A stretch of 64,000 nt of DNA, from the NCBI GenBank assembly GCA_030737835.1, contig JAUJYN010000036.1:1178001-1242000 (forward strand). The letters are read 5' to 3'. Below the pieces are notes generated by a model. That model searched no databases. It was not told the origin of the DNA and saw only the letters and a program-made list of their open reading frames with translations. The position numbers were made by a program, and so were the translations under genes. The stretch comes from Acorus gramineus (lineage: Eukaryota > Streptophyta > Magnoliopsida > Acorales > Acoraceae). Shown here piece after piece: positions 11,869 through 23,793 of this stretch (its first letter is position 1; each line of letters starts with the position of its first letter).

Positions 11869-14800
11869 TTATAATATCCCCTAAGGCATGCTAAAATACC
11901 ATAAGTTCACATTTAAATTTAATAAATTAAACTAATAGGACGCATGCATAGGTCGAGGCTTTCCTAGCATGAAAACATGGTGACAGGATGCATGGCTCTT
12001 ACACATATCCTAAGGGTGCAAGTCCCTAACATACAAGGTCTAGGGTGTCATGCAAACTACATATTAATCATGCTTGCATAGATTACATATAATACAAGTT
12101 AATAACAAACTATGGTGCCCCAGGGGAGGACGGTATATGCCCAAGTGCATATAGCGCCTCCCTACTGGGTTGAATTGTACCACTCACAATAACCGGGTCG
12201 TCGCGCGACCGTCCGTCAAGATCTGCAAGACAGGGTAATCAACTCGGTGATTAAATACACAAATATATACAAAAATACACTAAAATACCCCACACTTGGA
12301 CAAGCGTACATACGGCCTATACGCACGCGAGTCCGAGCATTTTGACTCACTCCCGAACCCCCGGACAGCCGTACGCACGGCCACCCGACCCAGGCACACA
12401 GTCGCGCCCCAGCCCGCACGCCCAGACGCACTGCCGAGCCCCTGCCCGCATGCCCGGACACGCTGCCGAACCCAGCCCGCACACCCAGACCCGCCGCACG
12501 CCGCGCGGACGCTCGCGCGTGCCCGCGCGCACCACGCGTCCAGCCCCCGGTGCACCCGCGCGCACTGCGCCCCAGCGCAGCGCCCCGCACGTGCACCCGC
12601 CTGCACTGCGCCCCAGCGCAGTGCCCCGCACGCACTCCCCACTCGCCTCTCCGCGCGCACGCTCTCGTACGGCACCCAGCGCGCAGCACCCGCGCGGCTC
12701 CCAGCACGCAGAACCTGCACGGGTGCCCGCGCGCACGCCCGGCACTGCGCCCAGCGCACAGCACCCTCGCGCATGCCCGCGTCCCCTGCCATCCTGCCTG
12801 CCCGCGCTACCTGCCCGACCCTACCACCTCCCAACGGCCACCAATGGCCACCAACAGCCACCCTACATCCCCCAAACCCCCAAGCACACCCCTCACACCC
12901 ATAAACACATCCTAACATGCATCTAAACAAGAAAAGGAAGGAAAGAGAGCTCACCCAAGGAGAGGAAAGGAAGGGGAGGAAGAACGGGTGCTCTTCGCGC
13001 ACCGAAACACCACCTCCAAGGCCCCAACCACCAAGATCTCCAACTCAGCCTAAGAGGGCTGAAATCAGAGGAGAAAAGAGGGTAAGAGAGGGGGGTCACA
13101 CGTGGGAATTCGAATTCGAGACCACCGGAAGGTAGATCGGGAGCTCACCTATTCTTTCTCTTCTTAGGGTTTTTGGTTTCCACAACATTAGCTAGGTCAT
13201 AAATGGGATTTAAAGAGAGGGAGAGAGAGAGAAAATTTGGAGAAGATGATGAATAGTGGGAAGCTTTGAAGTCGTGGGATTTCTTTATACTCACACCCCC
13301 ACCAAACACTCACACCCATACTTAGATTAGCCCTAATTAGGTTAGGCTAGGTTAGATTAGGTTTAAGTGTGGTTTGACCCTAGTCAACCCAACCACACAA
13401 AAATCCAAATCAATTTTACCAAGTCAAAGGTCAACTTTGACCAAGTTAAGTCTCCCAATGACTTTTCGCTCGGTTAAAACCCGGATATGATTCAAAACTA
13501 TGAAATTCTGAAACGTTACCGGAATTCGATGAAATTTTTGTGAGTAGCTTGGAATGGAACCAGGACACATAATATCCAGTTAGATTTTCAATCGAAGCCC
13601 TCAAACTCAGAGTGATAGATAAAGTCCAAAATTTTAGCGGTTCCGATCGAAAAACGAAAAAAAACTGAAAAACTGCCAGAATGTTCCAATGGTTACCAGA
13701 AGGCTAAAAGTGACACATATATAACAGAATGAATGGGGGAGATTCGAGGGCCCTCGATGCACCCGCAACCACCTCAACCACCACCACCACTACCACCACC
13801 TCCATAGCCCTCCTCAGCCTTCTTTGGCTGCAAATCAGGGGGGGGGGGGAAGACATGAGAGGGTGCTTGAGAGAAGAGAAACCACAACAACAACAACAAA
13901 TACACAAACCTTGCTCTTCCTCCTTCACCTTCTTTTCGTTTGCTTCTTCCTCCTCCTTCTCCACACACACAAAGAGGAGAAAAAGAGACCAAGAGAGGGA
14001 GAGAAAGAGAGATCCATGAGTTGGGAGAGAGGGGGGGAGAGAGAGAGGGCAAAATGGTCATTTCCATGCCCAAATAGTGTTTTGGGGTGACCATAAGGGG
14101 GTGGTGAGGTTAGGGTTAGGCTCACCCTCACTCAACCACTTATTTTTACTTTATTGGGAAGCGTGCAGAGAAGCACCACACACACGAAAATTTCTCACCC
14201 ACCGAAACCCAGTAACGGCCAAACCTGGATGCGGTTCGGAACTGCATATTTTTCAAAACGTTACCGGAATTCGGTGAAATTTTTATGGGTAGTACTAAAC
14301 GGTACCAGGACCCATAATATGCAGTTAGATTTCCAATCAGAGTACTCTAACTCCCGTAGGTGGTTAAAAGCCAAAATTTTAGCGACTTCGATCGAAAAAA
14401 GAAAAGGCCCTGAATGACCTAGATGTGGCCAAGGCTTAACCGAAATAGCTCCAAATGACACAGGCATAACATGATCTCTCCCCAAAAGTCCCAAGAGTCT
14501 TCCTCCGGGAGTGAGGGTGAGGGTGAGGTTGGTCGCGCCGCCGTGTGACCTTGTTATTCATTGGGTTTCTACCCATGTTTTCCTTGAAAGGAAATTGCCT
14601 TAACATTGAACTGTTGTAATGGTGATTGGTTTCCAGCCACTCACTGAGCTTGTAGCTCACCCCTCGCATACTGTTTCTTTTCAGGGGCAGTGTTGGGCGT
14701 GGAGCTGGAGCTTCTCTGTGGCGTGGTCTTATGTGCGTGTAGCGTACTATCTGGCGGGTGGCGAGTGCGAGGCTGTCAGTAGTCCTAGAGTCATTTTATG

Positions 14801-15073
14801 TATTGTAAATCATGCATGTGGCATAGGTTGTATTTTATTTGGACTAGACTTGGCTCTCACAGGACAGTGATTGTGTATTCGAGTCTGTAATAATGTTTTT
14901 GGTTTACAGACATTGTTTATGTCTTATGCTTCCACTTTTCAGTTGAGTTATCAGTTATCATTGTTTTGCCAGCTTGTGTATTGTTTATTGGAGTCATTAT
15001 TGATCTCTTGTACTTGATAGCTAATACTTTATATATTGCCACGTCTCAGGGATGGCCGCCCTGGGGCGTGACA

Positions 15074-15733
15074 TCGATGGTCGAGGCGAGAGTGGCGGCC
15101 GCATGCCCACAGAGGGACGGAGGGAGTTGAGGGCGTTCTTCCTCTATTTCTTCAGACGGGTTCTCTTCTCGACGGCTTCTGACAAAGTCTCCTCTCATTC
15201 TCTGCTGCTGATGAGGGACCTAGAGACCATGGGACGCTTCGCTTGGGGAGCCGCGATGCTCGCCCACCTCTTTGAGGAACTCTCGAAGAAGGTGAAGAGG
15301 GCCGGTTTTGCAGCATTTCTACAGGTATAGTTTAGTGAAGATAGAAATGATTTGACTTATGTTTACTTACTTCACCTGACTTTGGTTTTGACTTTCTTTT
15401 CACAGATTTTTGGGTACAAGCACTTTGCCATTGCTCGTCCGACTCAGCTAGTCTTCAACCGCGCCTTGCCGTGGGCCATGGGATTGGCACCTCCAGTGGC
15501 TTCCCGCATACATCGTCTTGCGCAGTTTTGGGAGGCCTTTCGGGCTTTGAGAGAAGAAGAGGTATGTATTCTATCTTTTCTGCTTTTATCGAGTTTTCTT
15601 TAAATTAAGCTCTCTTCCTTATGTCTGTTACATATTGTAGATGACTTGGAGGCCCTATAATGAGGAGGCAGTCCCCGAGGAGCTGTCACGGGACATCTGG
15701 CTAATCTTTTTCAACGAGGTCATCTCATTTATA
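15074..15733 (+). pseudogene. Plant mobile domain (PMD, aminotransferase-like) protein, three-exon fragment
   Basis: Three exons can be read in one frame. Exon 1 ends at 15324 and contains ELRAFFLYFF, LLLMRDLETMGRFAWGAAML and FAAFLQ. Exon 2 is 15406-15561 (GYKHFAIARPTQ, then LAPPVASRIHRLAQFWEAFR). Exon 3 starts at 15641 (MTWRPYNEEAVPEEL). The introns are 81 and 79 bp, with GTATAG...CACAG and GTATGT...TTGTAG ends. These motifs match the plant mobile domain found in the MAIL1/MAIN host proteins and in many transposon-borne ORFs; such proteins act in silencing and development, but the function of this copy is unknown. No stop lies inside the exons. Both ends are missing: the left abuts a B LTR end and the right merges into an A LTR at a shared TCATTTATA (15725-15733). 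It could be a host gene remnant or a PMD carried by a transposon. Confidence 0.75.
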
Positions 15734-17993
15734 GCTTCTAAGTGGCAATAACTACACAATCCAGTGGGTCGCTCATCGCCAACCCACTACACCCTCACCC
15801 TCACCCTCAAACTGGTGACATGGTCTTTTGGGACTGACTAGGCTGTTAATCACCCTTGGTCCACCGATAGCCTCTCCTCCACACCGTAGCTCGCCTGGTC
15901 TACTCCCACGATTCAGCACAGTCCTAAACCAAATCAGGAGGTGCCTACTGATGGGAGCCCTCTGTCAGGACGGCCTGTCTAACGCTGAGGAGTCCCTACA
16001 CGGATCCAACGAAGGGAAGAGAAACAACCTACCCACACGGATACGATCCACTTGGATCTGCCGACACCGATCTCAACTCTACAAATGTCATGAATTCTTC
16101 AGAATTCCTCCAGGGCGCATAACTAAGATGCGGGGAAGCATATATTATAACCACAAGGTTATAATATTCTCTTAGGCATGCTAATTACAAAATTCGCATT
16201 TGATTTAAATAAATTAAACTAAATGGGACGCATACGTAAGTCGAGGCTTCCCTAGCATGAAAACATGGTATCAGGATGCTTGGGCCTTTACACATATCAT
16301 AAGGGTGCATATCCCTAACATGCAAGGCCTAGGGTGGCATGGATACTACATAATAATCATGCATGCATAGTTTACAATTTATACTAACTAATATGCAATC
16401 ATGGTGCCCCAGGGGAGGGCAATGCACGCCTACGTGCATCGAACGCCTCGCTACTGGGTTGGATTGTCCCACTAACCAATCCCCGGGTTGTCGCGTGACC
16501 ACTCGTTGAGATCTGCAAGACATGGGAAATCAAAATGGTGAGTAAAATACACAAATACGCAAGAAATACGATAGAAATACCCAACACTCGGACAAGCATG
16601 CATACGAGACCATACGCACGCGAGTCCGAGTGCCCCGACACACTCCCGCACCGCCGGGCAGCCATGCGCACGGCCACCCGCACGCACACGCACGGTTGCG
16701 CACGCGTGCGCGCACCCCCGCGGCCCGGGCGCACTGCCGCGCACGCTGCCGCGCCCCTGCCCGCTTGCCCAGACACGCTGCTGCACGCGCGCGCACACTC
16801 GCGCGCGCCCGCGCGCACTGCGCGTCCAGCCCCGGGTGCACCTACGCGCACTGCGCCCCAGCGCAGCACCTCGCGCGCACACCCTCACGCACTGCGCCCC
16901 AGCGCAGTATCCCTGCGCGCACTGCGCCCCCTGCGCAACACCCGCTCGCATGCCCACGCGTAAAGCCCACGCGTAGCGCGCCCGACTGCGCGCCTGCGCC
17001 TGCCTGCGCTTACCTGCGCACCTGCCTGCGCTTACCTGCGCGCGCAGGCTCGCGCGCATGCGGGCGGATGACCCCGCACGCGCGCCCGAGATACTCCCAC
17101 ACCCCCAACAGCCCCCAACAGCCCCCTCCAACCCCCTAACCACCATGCATGCCATGCATACCCATATGCAACCCTAAACAAACATCTACACAAGAAAAAG
17201 GAAGGAAGAAAGCTCACCCAAAGAGAGGAAGGCAAGGGGAGGAATTCGGGTGCTCTTCGCGCACCGATTCGCCACCACCAAGACCACCACCACCAAGCCC
17301 TCTTCTCAGCCTAAGATAGGCTGAAAACAGAGGAGAAGAGGGTCCATAAGAGGAGGAAAAACAAAGGGAAATGAAGATCCAAGACCATAGGAAGATAGAT
17401 CGGGTCCTCACCTTCCTTTTCTCCTTCTATGGCTTTCTTGATCAACCACTCTAGCTAGATCAAATGGGGGTTTTAAAGAGAGGGAGAGAGAGAGAGAGAG
17501 AGCTTGAAATGGAGAAGATGATGAATAGCATTTACTATACTTGGGCGTGGACCTCTTTAAGTCACCACACACACACTCGCACACTCACCACTTACAAGGG
17601 CTAATTAGGTTTAGCTAGGTTTAAGTTAGGTTTAAGTGAGATTTGACCTTAGTCAACCCAACCACACTAGAAAACAATGTCAATTGACCAAGTCAAGGGT
17701 CAACTTTGACCAAGTCAAGTCTCCCAATGACTTTTCGCTTGGTCAAAACCCGGATACGATTCGGAACTGCGAAATTCTGAACGTTACCAGAATTCGATGA
17801 AATTTTTGTGAGTGGCTTGAAATGGCACCAGGACACATAATATGCAGTTAGATTTTCAATTGGATTCCTCAAGCTCAAGATGATAGCTAAAAGTAAAAAA
17901 TTTTAGCGGTTCCGATCGAAAAAAGAAAAAGTTGAAAAACTGCCAGAATGCTCCAATGGTGACCAGAAGGATAAAAGTGACACATATATAACA
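15725..17993 (-). mobile_element. 3' LTR of element A1 (partial)
   Basis: On the minus strand the LTR starts TGTTATATATGTGTCAC at 17993 beside the purine tract and runs to about 15725, where it meets the PMD fragment, so the end nearest the usual CGTGACA is absent. It has a C/G-rich block at about 16600-17080 and a single G-rich cassette. It lacks the short dispersed repeat at the TTATAATAT site, so it serves as the empty-site reference. Confidence 0.85.
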
Positions 17994-20417
17994 TTCTTCC
18001 CCCCTTAGGAAATTTTGTCAGCAAAATAAATACAAGAACATCTAGGAAGGGAAAAGATGCGGATACGCGTCACGCATGGCGTCCTCGAGCTCCCAAGTGG
18101 CCTCGGCACCGGAACGGTGCTGCCATCGCACCTTGACCAGCTGGACGGTCTTGGTGCGGAGCCTCTTCTCGCGGCAGTCCAGGATTTTGATCGGCTGCTC
18201 GACAAATGACAAGTCCGGCTCGAAGACGAGCGGCTCGAACGGGATGACGTGAGCAGGATCGTGGACGTAACGCCTCAGCTGCGAGACATGGAAGACGTCA
18301 TGGGCCTGAGCCAACTGTGGGGGCAGAGCTATGCGATAGGCCACCACCCCAACTCGCTCGAGGATGAGGAACGGCCCAATGAAACGCGGACTCAACTTGC
18401 CCCGCACGCCGAAACGGAAGATGCCCTTCATCGGGGACACCTTCAGGAAGACATGGTCACCAACCTCGCAGACGAGCTCACGGCGATGATGATCGGCGTA
18501 GCTCTTCTGACGACTTTGAGCGACTTGGATACGCTCGCGAATCGTCTTGACCATCTCTGAGGCCTGGTAGATGATCTCTAGTCCCTCCAACTGGCGCTCT
18601 CTGACCTCGTCCCAGCACAAGGGGAGCCTGCAGCTGCGGCCAAAGAGCACTTCATATGGAGCCATCCTGATACTCGAGTGGTAGCTGTTGTTGTAGGCAA
18701 ACTCCACCAACGGAAGATGCCTCTCCCAACTGCCCCCAAAGTCGAGAACGCAAGCTCGCAACATGTCCTCCATGGTTTGAATCATCCTCTCCGACTGGCC
18801 GTCCGTCTACGGATGAAACGCTGTACTGAAGTGGAGGTTCGTACCAAGGGCGTGCTGGAGGCTACGCCAGAACCTCGAAGTAAATTGCGCGTCTCGATCA
18901 GAAATGATGCTGACGGGAGTGCCATGGAGACGAACAATCTCGGAGACAAACAACTGCGCCAGGGTGTCCAGAGAATCGGTGAGTCGGATGGGGAGGAAAT
19001 GAGCGGACTTTGTCAGTCTGTCGATGATTACCCAGATGGCATCGCGACCCGAACGTGACCTCGGTAAACCTGAAACGAAGTCCATGGTGATCTGCTCCCA
19101 CTTCCACTGAGGATTCACAATGGACTGCAGCTTCCCCGCGGGACGCTGATGCTCCGACTTCACCTGCTGGCATACTAAGTAACGGGCAACGAAATGGGCG
19201 ATATCCGCCTTCATCCCGCGCCACCAGTAGCCACGACGAAGGCCCTTGTACATCTTCGTGCCACCAGGATGCACTATGTACCTCGAACGATGGGCCTCGT
19301 CCAAGATCTTCTGCTTCAGCTCTGCGTCGTCAGGAATGCATACTCGACCTCTGAACCGCAGGATCCCGTCCTGGCGAATCTGGTAGTCCGGACGCTCGCT
19401 GTCACTCCCCGGGGGTCCCCGCGACGCGGCAAGTGTATATATGATATCAGTCTAAACAGGAGTTCAATAACATACTCACACAACAACTATAATGACAATA
19501 CAAACAAAAGCAAGGGCTGACATGATATATACACAAATAGCGGAAGCTAAAGACTGAATCTGTAACTCAAAGACATATTACAGACTCGATACACAATCAA
19601 ATGTCCTGTGAGAGCCAATATATACAAAGACATCCAAATAATATACAAACGCGTGCCCAGGCACGGAATATAACACATACAATCAAAAGGGATGCTGATA
19701 GCCTCTGATACTCGCGGGACGTGGCGCTACTCCGCTACTGATGAAGTCCCTCGGGGAGCTCCTCCTCCAGATCCGACTCAGATGACACTGGAGAAAAATA
19801 TTATGCGAGGGGTGAGCCACACGCTCAGTGAACAGCACAACCCATGCATCACAGCTATATTAACCACCAGATATTATTATCCACAATATTATTATCCAAG
19901 CCACAAAATGGCAGGAACTACACAAATCCAGTGGGTCGCTATCGCCAACCCACTACACCCTCACCCTCACCCCTCAATAGGTGATATAGGATATTGGGAC
20001 TAAACAATCCAGTGGGTCGCTACATCGCCGACCCACCACTCCCTCACCCTCACCCCTCAATATGGTGACATAGGATATTGGAACTGACTAGGCTGATGGT
20101 CGCCCTTGGTCCACCGATAGTCTCTCCCCACTCCGTAGGTCGTTTGGCCACCCCCACATTCAGCACAGTCCGTCCCAAATCAGGAGGTGCCTACTGATGG
20201 GAGCCCCTGCACGGGACAGCCTTTCCAACGCCGGGGTAGTCTCTACACGGATCCAACGAAGGGAACAGAACAGCCTATCCATCGCATATGATCCACTCGG
20301 ATCCGCAGACAACACATCATAACAACTCTAATGCCATGAATTCTTCAGAATTCCTCCAGGGCGCATAACCAGGATGCGGGGAACATATATAATAATAATT
20401 AATGAGGGTTATAATAT

Positions 20418-20538
20418 TATTGGGAAAGAAACATTGGGAGGGCAACGTGAGGTCCCGATATAGGACATCCCGACAGCCAAACAAGGAACACGGAGTACCC
20501 TAGCCCGGGTCTCAATGTTGACCTCGCAAGGCCCCTCC
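20418..20538. repeat. Short unidentified dispersed repeat, short form
   Basis: Same core as 11750-11868 and the same position in a family A LTR: TTATAATAT at 20409-20417 on the left and CTATAATAT on the right. It probably descends from the same insertion event, copied with the LTR. Confidence 0.7.
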
Positions 20539-20999
20539 CTATAATATTATACAAGGCATGCTAATAATCATATGCTAGCATTTAATTTAATCAATTAAAC
20601 TAGTAGGACGCATGCATAGGCTGAGGCTTCCTAGCATGAGAACAGGGTGACAGGATGCATGGCTCTTACACATATCCTAAGGGTGCAAGTCCCTAACATA
20701 CAAAGTCTAGGGTAACATGCATACTACATTTTAATCATGCTCGCATGGATTACATACTACACAGGTTAATATCAACTACGGTGCCCCAGGGGAGGACGGT
20801 ATACGCCCAAGTGCATATAACGCCTCCCTACTGAGTTGGATTGTCCCACTCACCAAAGACCGGGCCGTCGCGCGACCGTCCGTCAAGATCTGCAATATAG
20901 GGTAATCAAATCGGTGAGTAAACTACACAATTAAATCCAAAAATACATTAAAATACCCAACACTCGGACAAGCGTACATACGGCCTGTACGCACGCGAG

Positions 21000-21800
21000 C
21001 CCGAGCATTCCGACTCACTCCCGAACCCCCGGGCAGCCGCACGCACGGCCACCCGCCCCGGGCGCACAGCCGAGCCCCGGCCTGCGCGCCCAGACGCCCT
21101 GCCGAGCCCAGCCCGCACGCCCGGACACCCTGCCGAGCCCCCCACCGGTGCACCGCGCGCTCACTGCGCCCCAGCGCAGCAACCCGCGCGCACACCCGCA
21201 CTCCCAGCGCCCCATCGCAGCACCCCGCGCGCACCCGCTCGCACTGCGCCCCAGCCCGCACGCCCGGACACCCTGCCGAGCCCCCCACCGGTGCACCGCG
21301 CGCTCAATGCGCCCCAGCGCACCACCCACTCGCATCACCCGCTCGCCTAGCCCCGGGTGCACCCACGCGCACTTTGCCCCAGTGCAGCGCCCCGCACGCG
21401 CACCCGCCCGCACTGCGCCCCAGCGCAGCCCCCGCACACCTGCCCGCTCACACTCGCCGCTCGCACCGAGTGCTCGCCCTGCGCACAATAGGCCCCCTGC
21501 GCAGCACCCGCACACCACCCGCTCGTCCACGCGCCGCTGCGCAGCGCTCCGCGCACATGCCGCGCACTGCGTCCAGCGCGCCCGACCGCACGAGCCCAGC
21601 GAGCCCGTCAGCACGCGCCCAGCGCACCTGCTCGCAGCTCGCCCGCCTGCGCCTGCCTGCCTGCCTGCCTGCGCGCACCGCTGCCCGCATGCGCCCGAAC
21701 CGAGCTCCACCCGTGCGCACGCCCGCGCGCACGCCTGCGCGCACGCCCACGCTGCCCTGCCTGCGCCCGACAGCGCCCAGCCCTGTCTGCCTGCCAGCCA
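21000..21800. repeat. C/G- and CpG-rich low-complexity block in a family A LTR
   Basis: The block is built from short variants of GCACTGCGCCCCAGCGCAG, GCGCGCACACCCGC and similar. It sits between a GTGAGTAA-like motif on one side and the pyrimidine-rich upstream LTR part on the other. Equivalent blocks occur in every sizeable LTR here: about 4840-5220, 10120-10480, 12310-12820, 16600-17080, 26930-27130, 29760-31030, 38570-39130, 46170-46690 and 49550-49810. It stays open in several frames on both strands because it is poor in A and T, so the long frames across it are not evidence of coding. Confidence 0.8.
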
Positions 21801-23643
21801 ACCCGGGACAGCCCACCACCTTGCCCGAGCCACCCTACCACCTCTCTCCGGCCACCAATGGCCTCTAACCGCCTCCGACCGCCACCAACGGCCAACCTCT
21901 GCCACCCACAGTCACCCCAACTCAAAAACATCCTCCTAACAAGCATCTAAACAAGAAAGGAAGGAAAGAAAGCCTTACCCAAGGAAGGAAAGGAAGGGAA
22001 GGGGAGTTCAGTTGCTCTCCGCGCACCGAAACACTTCTTGAAGGACCACCACCACCCCGACTTCTCCCAGCCCTCAAACCAGATGAAAACAGGGGAGAAA
22101 AGAGGGTGAGAGAGGGGGCAATACTCGTGGGAACTCGAATCCGAGAGCACCGGGGGATAGATCAGGATGAGATCTAACCTTTCTCTTCTTTGTGCTTTCG
22201 ATTTTAACCCCTCTAGCTAGGTCAAAACCAAGAAAAAGAGAGAGGGAGAGAGAGAAAATCCATTGGAGAAGAAGATGAATAGTGGGGGAGATATTTTAGA
22301 TTCACTTATATATAATCCCCTCACTTAGATTAGGTTAAGCTAGGTTAATTAGGGTTTAAGCTAGCATTAGAAAGGATTAAGTAAGATTTGACTTGGGTCA
22401 ACCCAACCACACAAAAAAAACAAAAGGGGTTGACCAAGTCATAGGCTCACTTTGACCAAGTCAACTTTCCCAATGACTTCTCGCTCGGTCAAAACCCGGA
22501 TACGCTTCAGAACTGTGAAATTCTGAAACGTTACCGGAATTCGATGAAACTTTCGTCAGTGGCTTGGAATGTCACCAGGACACATAATACGCAGTTAGAT
22601 TTTCAATCGGAGTCCTCAAACTCAGGACGATAGCTAACAGTCCAAGATTTTAGCAGTTCCAATCGAAAAACAAAAAAAACTGAAAAACTGCGAGAATGTC
22701 CCAACGGTGACCAGAAGGTTAAAAGTGACACATATATAACACTCGCCCCGGGCGACGCCTTCAGAGAGGACTAGAAAGTGAGGATCCTGTCCCTGAGCCG
22801 TGCGGATCTCGTCGAGAAGAACGGGCTGCACCACTAGCCTGGCCAAAAAGCCACCCGCAGGAGTCTCTCGAACGCTGATCCAGCAAGCGGCCTCCTCCAG
22901 AAGCCTCCAACGACGTACAACCATGTGGGCGGCCATGCCCAAGGGCTGCCTGCTGAGAGCATCCGCCACGACATTCGCCTTACCAGGATGGTAAGCGATG
23001 TCACAATCGTAGTCCTCAGGAACTCGACCCAACGTCTCTGACGCATGTTCAGCTCCGGCTGGGACTGCAAATAAGTCAAGCTCTTGTGATCATTAAAGAG
23101 CTCGAACTTCTCGCCATAGAGGTAGTGCCTCTACATCTTCAGCGCAAAGATGATCGCTGCTAACTCGAGGTCGTGGGTGGGGTAATTCTGCTCATGGGGC
23201 TTCAACTGACGCGACGCGTAAGCCACAACCTTACCGTGCTGCATCAGGATGCAACCCACACCCAACCGCGATGCATCGGAGTAAACTGCGAACCCACCAC
23301 TCCCAGACGGAAGGGTAAGAACTGGCGCTGAGGTGAGCCTTTGCTTCAACTCCTGGAAGCTCTCCTCGCAAGACGGGGACCACTCGAACCGGACATCCTT
23401 TCGAGTGAGGCGGGTAAGAGGTACATCTATCTTTGAGAAACCCTCGACAAACCTCCTGTAATAACCCGCCAAGCCCAGGAAGCTCCGAATCTCTGAGGGG
23501 TTCGACGGTCGACGCCAATTCGACACGGTGAGCGTCTTGTCCGGGTCCACAGATATGCCCTCGCCAGAAATCACGTGGCCCAGAAAGGCCATACGCTCCA
23601 ACCAAAACTCGCACTTAATCCACCATCAATTTGATGCTTCCAA

Positions 23644-23793
23644 GGTATTCCTTGACTGGGAAAAGAAACCTTTGGAGGGCACCATGAGGTCCCGATATAG
23701 GATATCCCGACAACCAAACAAGAAACACGGAGTACCCTAGCCCGGGTCTCAACGCTGACCTTGCAAGGCCCCTTAATCCAGAGAAGGAAGACT
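23644..23793. repeat. Short unidentified dispersed repeat, long form, inside element A1
   Basis: It matches 11512-11660 along its length (GGTATTCCTTGACTGGG on the left, CCCCTTAATCCAGAGAAGG on the right). It lies between the protease and RT parts of A1. A copy with similar flanks is found in the family B internal region at 47797-47940, so this place was occupied before the two families separated, or was exchanged between them. Confidence 0.75.

Larger units (their letters stand above)
10607..13726 (-). mobile_element. Nested solo LTR, family A, reversed
   Basis: On the minus strand it runs from TGTTATATATGTGTCAC at 13726 to GGGGCGTGACA at 10607, 3120 bp. The exact target duplication GAATG is at 10602-10606 and 13727-13731. 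No internal region is present. It contains an 82-bp tandem duplication (10668-10831), two copies of the short unidentified repeat (11512-11660 and 11750-11868), and a C/G-rich block at about 12310-12820. The exact target duplication and third-level position make it one of the younger insertions here. Confidence 0.92.
7540..14471 (-). mobile_element. Nested solo LTR, family B (alpha upstream end), reversed
   Basis: Read on the minus strand, the LTR starts TGTTATGCCTGTGTCATTTGG at 14471 and ends near 7540 in a slightly changed GGGGTGTGATA. The flanks are TGGTC (7535-7539) and TGATC (14472-14476), a 4-of-5 target duplication, and the outer LTR resumes in register after it. It is a solo LTR, split by the family A LTR at 10607-13726. 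Several tandem G-rich cassettes occupy about 8080-8450, and a C/G-rich block lies at about 10120-10480. Confidence 0.87.
1..15073 (+). mobile_element. Outer family B LTR (Tekay-like Ty3/gypsy), interrupted by two nests
   Basis: The window opens inside a family B LTR that reads on the plus strand in three blocks: 1-1396, 6677-7539 and 14472-15073. The blocks are split by two groups of younger insertions but join cleanly when these are removed. It ends in GGGGCGTGACA at 15073. No primer site (TGGTATCAGAGC) follows that end, so it is either a solo LTR or the 3' LTR of an element whose body lies before the window. Internal landmarks are a TTGCAGATCTCG motif near 450, the G-rich cassettes near 14500, and the GTCTGTAA/TTACAGAC inverted repeat at 14883-14911. 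As host of all the nested copies it is the oldest layer here. Confidence 0.85.
19400..22741 (-). mobile_element. Solo LTR, family A, inserted in the pol region of A1
   Basis: On the minus strand it runs from TGTTATATATGTGTCAC at 22741 to a G/C-rich end at 19400, 3342 bp, with an exact target duplication CTCGC (19395-19399 and 22742-22746). Removing it restores the sequence GCTCGCCCCGGGCG seen at the matching place in element A2. It carries a short dispersed repeat at 20418-20538, a tandem duplication of about 82 bp near 19927-20092, and a long C/G-rich block at about 21000-21800. Confidence 0.93.

Noticed and set aside
13729-14019. Thr/Ser- and His-rich frames over CCACCACCACC and CAACAACAA tracts
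   Set aside because: They are simple triplet repeats in the upstream part of the B LTR and vary in length between copies.
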